A DNA stretch of 10,536 nt from Pseudomonadota bacterium. GTDB taxonomy: Bacteria > Pseudomonadota > Alphaproteobacteria > Rhodobacterales > Rhodobacteraceae. Positions within the stretch are counted from its first letter, which is position 1. Every line of letters begins with the position of its first letter. The stretch is taken from contig JACZTQ010000090.1 of the NCBI GenBank assembly GCA_022573605.1, positions 1 through 10,536 of the forward strand, in the 5' to 3' direction. Of the stretch, positions 6,998-10,536 are shown piece after piece. The notes beneath the pieces were generated by a model. That model made no database searches and was not told the origin of the DNA. It was given only the letters and a program-made list of their open reading frames with translations. Both the position numbers and the translations under genes were made by a program.

Positions 6998-8307
6998 CCG
7001 TCACCCGTTTCGCCCCGTCCCCGACCGGCCTCTTGCATGTGGGCAACCTGCGCACGGCGGTGATGAACTGGGCCCTGGCGCGCCGGAGCGGCGGCGCCTT
7101 CATCCTGCGCCTCGACGACACCGATAAGGAGCGCTCGGAGCAGCGTTTCATCGACGCCATCCGGCGCGACCTGGAGTGGCTCGGGCTGACCTGGGACCGC
7201 GAGGAACGCCAGTCGGAGCGGCTCGACCACTACGCCGAGGCGGCCGAGCGGTTGCGCGCGGCGGGACGGCTGTATGATTGCTTCGAGACCCCGCTGGAGC
7301 TCGACCTCAAGCGCCGCAAGCAGCTCGGCATGGGGCTGCCGCCGGTCTATGACCGGGCCGCGCTGAAGCTGACCGAGGCCGACAAGGCGCGGCTGCGCGC
7401 CGAGGGGCGCCGACCGCACCAGAGGTTCCTGCTGGAGTCGCGCGAGGTCGCCTGGGACGACCTGATCCGGGGGCCGCAGCATGTCGATGCCGCCAGCCTT
7501 TCCGATCCGGTGCTGTTCCGCGAGGACGGGCAACTCCTCTATACCCTGGCCTCGGTGGTGGACGACATCGAGATGGGGGTGAGCCACGTGGTGCGCGGCG
7601 CCGACCACGTGACCAACACCGGCACGCAGCTCCAGATTTTCGCCGCGCTGGGGGCAGCCCCGCCAGCCTTCGCCCACCACTCGCTGTTGACCGGGCCGGG
7701 GGGCGAGGCGCTGTCGAAGCGGCTCGGCACCCTGGCGCTGGCCGATCTGCGCGCGGCGGGGGTCGAGCCGGTGGCGCTGGTCGCCTTCATGGCCCGGCTG
7801 GGCTCGGCGCGCCCGGTCGAGGTGATGACCTCGCTGGAGGAGGTGCTGGCGGGGTTCGAGATCGCCAGCTTCGGGCTGTCGCCGACCAGGTTCGATCCGG
7901 ACGAGTTGACCTTGCACAGCGCCAAGACGCTGCGGGGGTTGCCTGTTGAGAGCGTTAAGGAACGTCTGGAAGATGTTGGTATTCCAGGCAATATCGCGCC
8001 GGAATTCTGGCGAGCCGTCGCCCCCAATCTCGACCGCCTCAACGATGCCGCCGAATGGTGGGCGCTGTGCCGGGACGGGGTCGAGGCGGTTGTCGAGCCG
8101 GAGGATACCGCCTTCGTCGCCGAGGCGATGGCGCTGCTGCCGCCGCGTCCCTGGGGGGCGGAGACCTGGCGCGACTGGACCGCCGCCGTGAAGGCGCAGA
8201 CCGGCCGCAAGGGGCGCGGATTGTTCCGGCCGCTGCGCCTGGCGCTGACCGGGCGCGAGCACGGGCCGGAGATGGCGGCGCTGCTGCCGCTGCTGCGAAA
8301 ACCTTGA
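6994..8307 (+). CDS. gltX: glutamyl-tRNA synthetase (GltX family)
   Basis: It joins glutamate to tRNA-Glu using ATP in the cytoplasm; in many alphaproteobacteria GluRS also charges tRNA-Gln for later amidation. It is a class I synthetase: FAPSPTGLLHVGN carries the HIGH-type motif (HVGN, residues 15-18), and LSKRL at 240-244 is the KMSKS-type motif. Between them LRLDDTDKERS, YTLASVVDDIEMGVSHVVRG and the GADHVTNT segment are all typical. The tail TGRKGRGLFRPLRLALTGREHGP is the usual C-terminal signature. At 437 residues it is shorter than many GluRS (about 470) but in keeping with the short alphaproteobacterial type; such genomes often have two copies, so paralogue identity is open. The ATG at 6994 overlaps the previous stop as ATGA and begins exactly at the conserved N-terminus. 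A segment at about 7940-8000 uses unusual codons. Confidence 0.95.
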   Translation: MTVTRFAPSPTGLLHVGNLRTAVMNWALARRSGGAFILRLDDTDKERSEQRFIDAIRRDLEWLGLTWDREERQSERLDHYAEAAERLRAAGRLYDCFETPLELDLKRRKQLGMGLPPVYDRAALKLTEADKARLRAEGRRPHQRFLLESREVAWDDLIRGPQHVDAASLSDPVLFREDGQLLYTLASVVDDIEMGVSHVVRGADHVTNTGTQLQIFAALGAAPPAFAHHSLLTGPGGEALSKRLGTLALADLRAAGVEPVALVAFMARLGSARPVEVMTSLEEVLAGFEIASFGLSPTRFDPDELTLHSAKTLRGLPVESVKERLEDVGIPGNIAPEFWRAVAPNLDRLNDAAEWWALCRDGVEAVVEPEDTAFVAEAMALLPPRPWGAETWRDWTAAVKAQTGRKGRGLFRPLRLALTGREHGPEMAALLPLLRKP

Positions 8308-8332
8308 CTTGGCGGCGCAAAAAGGCCATCAG
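8303..8332 (+). promoter_or_regulatory. candidate promoter of the cysS leader
   Basis: CTTGAC at 8303-8308 matches the alphaproteobacterial -35 consensus exactly and overlaps the gltX stop codon. With the usual spacing the -10 would be CATCAG at 8327-8332, which is a poor match (3 of 6 to TATAAT). Transcription would then start near 8338-8340, at or next to the leader ATG. The region is otherwise short of candidates. The poor -10 keeps confidence low. Confidence 0.35.
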
Positions 8333-8339
8333 AGCGCCC

Positions 8340-8384
8340 ATGAACACCGCGATCTGCATCTGCCGGATTTGCATTACCCGCTGA
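8340..8384 (+). CDS. cysteine-rich leader peptide upstream of cysS (14 aa)
   Basis: This small ORF reads MNTAICICRICITR and stops with TGA at 8382-8384, 84 bases before the cysS start. Cys codons are number 6, 8 and 11 (8355, 8361, 8370), so 3 of 14 residues are the amino acid used by the next gene. That is the mark of a leader peptide whose translation senses charged tRNA-Cys: ribosomes would pause at the TGC codons when cysteinyl-tRNA is scarce. Cys is rare in proteins, so three in seven codons by chance directly before cysS is unlikely. The ribosome binding site is weak (AGAG at 8331-8334, 5 bases before the ATG); if transcription starts at about 8340 the message may be leaderless. The frame is also open upstream within gltX, but that part is only an out-of-frame shadow of gltX. 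Function is inferred from codon content and position. Confidence 0.62.
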   Translation: MNTAICICRICITR

Positions 8385-8390
8385 CATAGT

Positions 8391-8449
8391 CCGCGGCGGT
8401 GTTTCCTGTTCCCCGAGACCGAACGAGATGCTAGGCCCGCCGCGGGGAC
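8391..8449 (+). promoter_or_regulatory. candidate attenuator structure in the cysS 5' UTR
   Basis: CCGCGGCGG at 8391-8399 can pair perfectly with CCGCCGCGG at 8437-8445 across a 37-base loop. A second stem can form between GTTCCCCG at 8408-8415 and CGGGGAC at 8443-8449 (7 pairs with one bulged T). The two share bases 8443-8445 and so exclude each other. The left arm of the first stem starts 7 bases after the leader stop codon: a ribosome at the stop would cover it, and one paused at the Cys codons would leave it free. There is no T run after the right arm, so control would act on translation of cysS or through Rho, not by an intrinsic terminator. No folding energies were computed. Confidence 0.42.
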
Positions 8450-8468
8450 AACCACGCGCGAGCCAGAC

Positions 8469-9857
8469 ATGACCGATATCCACCTCTACAACACCCGCAC
8501 CCGGAAGAAGGAGCTATTCAAGCCGCTCCGCGAGGGCGACGTGCGGATGTATGTCTGCGGCCCCACGGTCTACGACCGGGCCCATATCGGCAACGCCCGC
8601 CCGGTGGTGGTGTTCGACGTGCTCTACCGGCTGCTGCGCCATGTTTATGGCGCGGGGGCCGTGACTTACGCGCGGAACTTCACCGATGTGGACGACAAGA
8701 TCAACGCCCGCGCCGCCGAGACCGGGCGCTCGATCCGCGACATCACCGACGAGACCATCGGCTGGTTCATGGACGACATGGGGGCGCTCGGCGCGCTGGT
8801 GCCCGACGCCCAGCCCCGCGCCACCGAATACATCCCCGAGATGGTGGCGATGATCGAGGCGCTGATCGCCCCAGATGACAAAGGTGTACGCCACGCCTAC
8901 GAGGCCGAGGGGCATGTGCTGTTCGACGTGCCCAGTTTTCCCGACTACGGCAAGCTCTCGCGGCGTCCCTTGGACGAGATGCAGGCCGGGGCGCGGGTCG
9001 AGGTGGCGACCTACAAGCGCGACCCGATGGATTTCGTGCTGTGGAAGCCCTCGACCGACGACCTGCCGGGCTGGGACAGCCCGTGGGGGCGGGGCCGGCC
9101 GGGCTGGCACATCGAGTGCTCGGCGATGGCGAAGGCGCTGCTGGGCGAGACCTTCGACATCCACGGCGGCGGCATCGACCTGGCCTTCCCCCACCACGAA
9201 AACGAGGTCGCGCAAAGCTGCTGCGCCAACCACACCGAGGTGATGGCCAAGGTGTGGATGCATAACGGGTTCTTGCAGGTGGAAGGGGAGAAGATGGCCA
9301 AGAGCCTGGGCAACTTCTTCACGGTGAAGGATCTGCTGGACAAGGGCGTGCCGGGGGAGGTGATCCGATGGTTGCTTCTCAAGGCCCATTACCGTCAGCC
9401 GCTCGACTGGACAGAGAAAGGTTTGGCGGCCGCGAAGCGAGAATTGGCGTCTTTCTATGAATTCCCTGAAGACATGGGCGGAGAAGATGAGCGCATCGCG
9501 GAGCCTGTGCTATTGGCGCTTGCGGATGATCTAAACGTGCCGAAAGCCATAGCCGAACTGCATGAGATGCGGCGGTCGATGAATTTCCACGACCTTTCGC
9601 CGACAATGCGCGCCCTGGGATTTTATGGGGCATGGGTTTTACCGTCGGAACCCGAATTGAGTTATTCAACGATGATTCATGCAATGGCCAGTGACCTCGA
9701 CGATGCTCGGAACAACAAAGACTACAAATATGCCGATGCAATACGTGAAAAGCTGATCCGGGCGGGAATTGAGGTAAGAACAACGAAGCAGGGGACTGAC
9801 TGGAAATTCACTCCCGACTTCGACGCGGCCAAGCTGGAGGAGATCGGCGATGTCTGA
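8469..9857 (+). CDS. cysS: cysteinyl-tRNA synthetase
   Basis: It attaches cysteine to tRNA-Cys with ATP in the cytoplasm. The 462-residue length equals the family norm (E. coli 461). Visible class I motifs: CGPTVYDRAHIGN with the HIGH-type HIGN at residues 39-42, and KMAKS at 275-279, an Ala variant of KMSKS. The four zinc ligands that select cysteine are present: Cys30, Cys217 (IECSAMA), His242 and Glu246 (HHENE). The C-terminal anticodon-binding part ends normally with YADAIREKLIRAGIEVRTTK and GTDW. The start has only a weak GAG at 8460-8462, 6 bases upstream, which would suit regulated initiation. The leader ORF and alternative stems upstream suggest control by cysteinyl-tRNA supply. From about 9400 to the end the GC content drops sharply, although the reading frame and domain are intact. 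Confidence 0.96.
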   Translation: MTDIHLYNTRTRKKELFKPLREGDVRMYVCGPTVYDRAHIGNARPVVVFDVLYRLLRHVYGAGAVTYARNFTDVDDKINARAAETGRSIRDITDETIGWFMDDMGALGALVPDAQPRATEYIPEMVAMIEALIAPDDKGVRHAYEAEGHVLFDVPSFPDYGKLSRRPLDEMQAGARVEVATYKRDPMDFVLWKPSTDDLPGWDSPWGRGRPGWHIECSAMAKALLGETFDIHGGGIDLAFPHHENEVAQSCCANHTEVMAKVWMHNGFLQVEGEKMAKSLGNFFTVKDLLDKGVPGEVIRWLLLKAHYRQPLDWTEKGLAAAKRELASFYEFPEDMGGEDERIAEPVLLALADDLNVPKAIAELHEMRRSMNFHDLSPTMRALGFYGAWVLPSEPELSYSTMIHAMASDLDDARNNKDYKYADAIREKLIRAGIEVRTTKQGTDWKFTPDFDAAKLEEIGDV

Positions 9858-9867
9858 CCGCACTCTC

Positions 9868-9950
9868 GTCATCACCCGGCTTGACCGGGTGATCCAGACA
9901 CTTGCCGCGCTCGGTTCCCTCTGGATGCCCCGGTCAAGCCGGGGCATGAC
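9868..9950. repeat. palindromic element: inverted pair of 31-bp hairpin arms
   Basis: Arms at 9868-9898 and 9920-9950 are inverted copies of each other, separated by 21 bases. Each arm is itself a hairpin: ATCACCCGG at 9871-9879 with CCGGGTGAT at 9885-9893 (loop CTTGA), and ATGCCCCGG at 9925-9933 with CCGGGGCAT at 9939-9947 (loop TCAAG). The arms differ at four positions, which form two base pairs in each hairpin, so pairing is kept. Such CCCGG-TCAAG-CCGGG palindromes are widespread in alphaproteobacterial intergenic DNA and give rise to spurious MPRLDRGIQ/SSRGMT peptides. It begins 11 bases after the cysS stop and could end cysS transcription, though no T run follows. Confidence 0.85.
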
Positions 9951-9972
9951 GGAGGAGCGAGGTGTAAGCGAG

Positions 9973-9995
9973 ATGCCCCGGTCAAGCCGTGGCAT
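9973..9995. repeat. third, imperfect copy of the CCCGG/TCAAG palindrome
   Basis: ATGCCCCGG at 9973-9981, loop TCAAG, then CCGTGGCAT at 9987-9995. It has the same orientation as the 9925-9947 copy and one mismatch in the stem. Flanks (AG before, GACG after) match only in part, so it looks like a single degenerate half of the paired element. Confidence 0.8.
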
Positions 9996-10031
9996 GACGG
10001 GCGCGGGGCGCCTGGCCCCGCACCGGACAGA

Positions 10032-10096
10032 GGGCAGCGCCCGGCCCGAGGGGGGGCGCAAAGCGCCCGCCCTGTGGGGCGGGTCGGGCGCTGCCC
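10032..10096. repeat. long GC-rich inverted repeat before cimA
   Basis: GGGCAGCGCCCGGCCCG at 10032-10048 pairs with CGGGTCGGGCGCTGCCC at 10080-10096: 17 pairs with one that would be G-U in RNA. Inside is a second hairpin, GGGCGC at 10054-10059 with GCGCCC at 10063-10068 around AAA, extended by three more G-C pairs beyond a mismatch. It lies 47-111 bases before the cimA start and may be an intergenic repeat family or a transcript structure. Confidence 0.75.
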
Positions 10097-10113
10097 GGGC
10101 CGGTGGCCCGGGC
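10093..10113. repeat. perfect 9-bp hairpin overlapping the long inverted repeat
   Basis: GCCCGGGCC at 10093-10101 pairs with GGCCCGGGC at 10105-10113 around GGT. Its left arm uses bases 10093-10096, which also end the right arm of the longer stem, so both cannot be fully formed together. It ends 17 bases before the cimA ribosome binding site. Confidence 0.7.
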
Positions 10114-10142
10114 GGGTGCAAATGGCAAGCGGAGGCCCTCAA

Positions 10143-10536
10143 ATGACCCGCGAACGCCTCTCCCTCTTCGACACCACCCTGCGCGACGGCCAGCAGACCC
10201 AGGGGGTCGACTTCTCGGCCGCCGACAAGGCCCGGATCGCCCGCGCCCTCGACGACCTCGGCCTCGACTATGTCGAGGGCGGCTGGCCCGGCTCGAACCC
10301 GACCGACACCGAGTTCTTCCGCGACCCGCCGAAGCTGACCCGCGCCACCTTCACCGCCTTCGGCATGACCAAGCGTTCCGGGCGCTCGGCGGCCAACGAC
10401 GAGGTGCTGGCCGAGGTCGTCAACGCCGGCACCCCCGCCGTGTGCCTGGTCGGCAAGGCGCACGACTTCCATGTGACGACCGCCCTCGGCATCACCCTCG
10501 ACGAGAACCTGGTCAACATCCGCGAGAGCATCGCCC
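10143..10536 (+). CDS. cimA: (R)-citramalate synthase, N-terminal part (partial)
   Basis: The gene runs off the right edge; 131 complete codons are visible. Citramalate synthase condenses pyruvate with acetyl-CoA to make (R)-citramalate, a threonine-independent entry to isoleucine synthesis. The start of the HMGL-like TIM barrel is clear: LFDTTLRDGQQTQGVDFS with the metal- and substrate-binding Asp10, Arg14 and Asp15, then LGLDYVEGGWPGSNPTDTEFF, which is typical of CimA and not of LeuA or homocitrate synthase. FTAFGMTKRSG and AVCLVGKAHDFHV also fit CimA. The ATG at 10143 has GGAGG at 10131-10135, 7 bases upstream; an in-frame ATG at 10122 lacks such a site. The C-terminal LeuA-type allosteric domain is outside the window, so feedback control cannot be judged. 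Confidence 0.93.
   Translation, partial: MTRERLSLFDTTLRDGQQTQGVDFSAADKARIARALDDLGLDYVEGGWPGSNPTDTEFFRDPPKLTRATFTAFGMTKRSGRSAANDEVLAEVVNAGTPAVCLVGKAHDFHVTTALGITLDENLVNIRESIA

Noticed and set aside
8514..9389. 291-residue minus-strand ORF opposite cysS
   Set aside because: It is a shadow of high-GC coding DNA with no domain, and cysS is certain on the plus strand.
9868..10113. CRISPR array
   Set aside because: The repeats are few, in mixed orientation, unequally spaced and palindromic, with no unique spacers of constant length and no cas genes.
10122..10142. Earlier in-frame cimA start at ATG 10122
   Set aside because: It lacks a ribosome binding site, while GGAGG lies 7 bases before 10143 and the conserved N-terminus begins there.
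9850..10146. 98-residue plus-strand ORF overlapping the cysS stop
   Set aside because: It is read straight through the palindromic repeats (MPRSSRGMT twice) and the GC-rich hairpins. Such peptides are typical translation products of this repeat type, and it runs into the cimA start in another frame.
9666..10472. 268-residue minus-strand ORF with VMPRLDRGI peptides
   Set aside because: It is antisense to cysS and cimA and consists of repeat-derived peptides in the middle. No domain is seen.

Overview
The window is high-GC DNA with dense coding, short overlaps between genes, GTG/ATG starts and a CTTGAC-type -35 element. It also carries palindromes built around CCCGG-TCAAG-CCGGG, a repeat type common in alphaproteobacterial intergenic DNA. 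Together with the two-domain glutamine-dependent NAD synthetase, the short GltX and the citramalate synthase, this suggests an alphaproteobacterium, perhaps Rhodospirillales-like. The lineage is inferred from gene and repeat style, not from a marker search.

Left part (1-2740): the C-terminal end of a class III nucleotide cyclase runs in from outside the window. A gene-free stretch of about 530 bases follows. Next is a small secreted protein of unknown function (871-1527) with its own strong intrinsic terminator. On the minus strand, 1675-2740 is a decayed flavin/iron-sulfur oxidoreductase gene. Its PNPOx-like part and terminal [2Fe-2S] ferredoxin part lie in three different frames, and internal pieces are missing.

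Middle part (2930-8307): a minus-strand gene encodes an exported protein made almost wholly of 19 MORN repeats. It is divergent from a plus-strand cluster across a 343-base gap that holds two families of 11-bp tandem repeats and a small palindrome. The plus-strand cluster is nadE, a two-helix STM3941-like membrane protein, and gltX. They are joined by 4-base GTGA and ATGA overlaps and so are probably cotranscribed and translationally coupled.

Right part (8303-10536): between gltX and cysS lies a 14-codon ORF with the peptide MNTAICICRICITR, in which 3 of 14 codons are Cys. It sits directly upstream of cysteinyl-tRNA synthetase. Behind it are two mutually exclusive RNA stems that share one arm. 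This looks like a cysteine-sensing leader-peptide attenuator controlling cysS, and it is the most interesting item here. The 3' third of cysS has much lower GC than the rest. After cysS come three CCCGG/TCAAG palindromes, two of which form an inverted pair with compensatory base changes, then a long GC-rich hairpin. The window ends in the start of a citramalate synthase gene (cimA).

Most genes are housekeeping: NAD synthesis, charging of tRNA-Glu and tRNA-Cys, and entry to isoleucine synthesis. The MORN protein, the secreted protein and the pseudogene are the accessory part.
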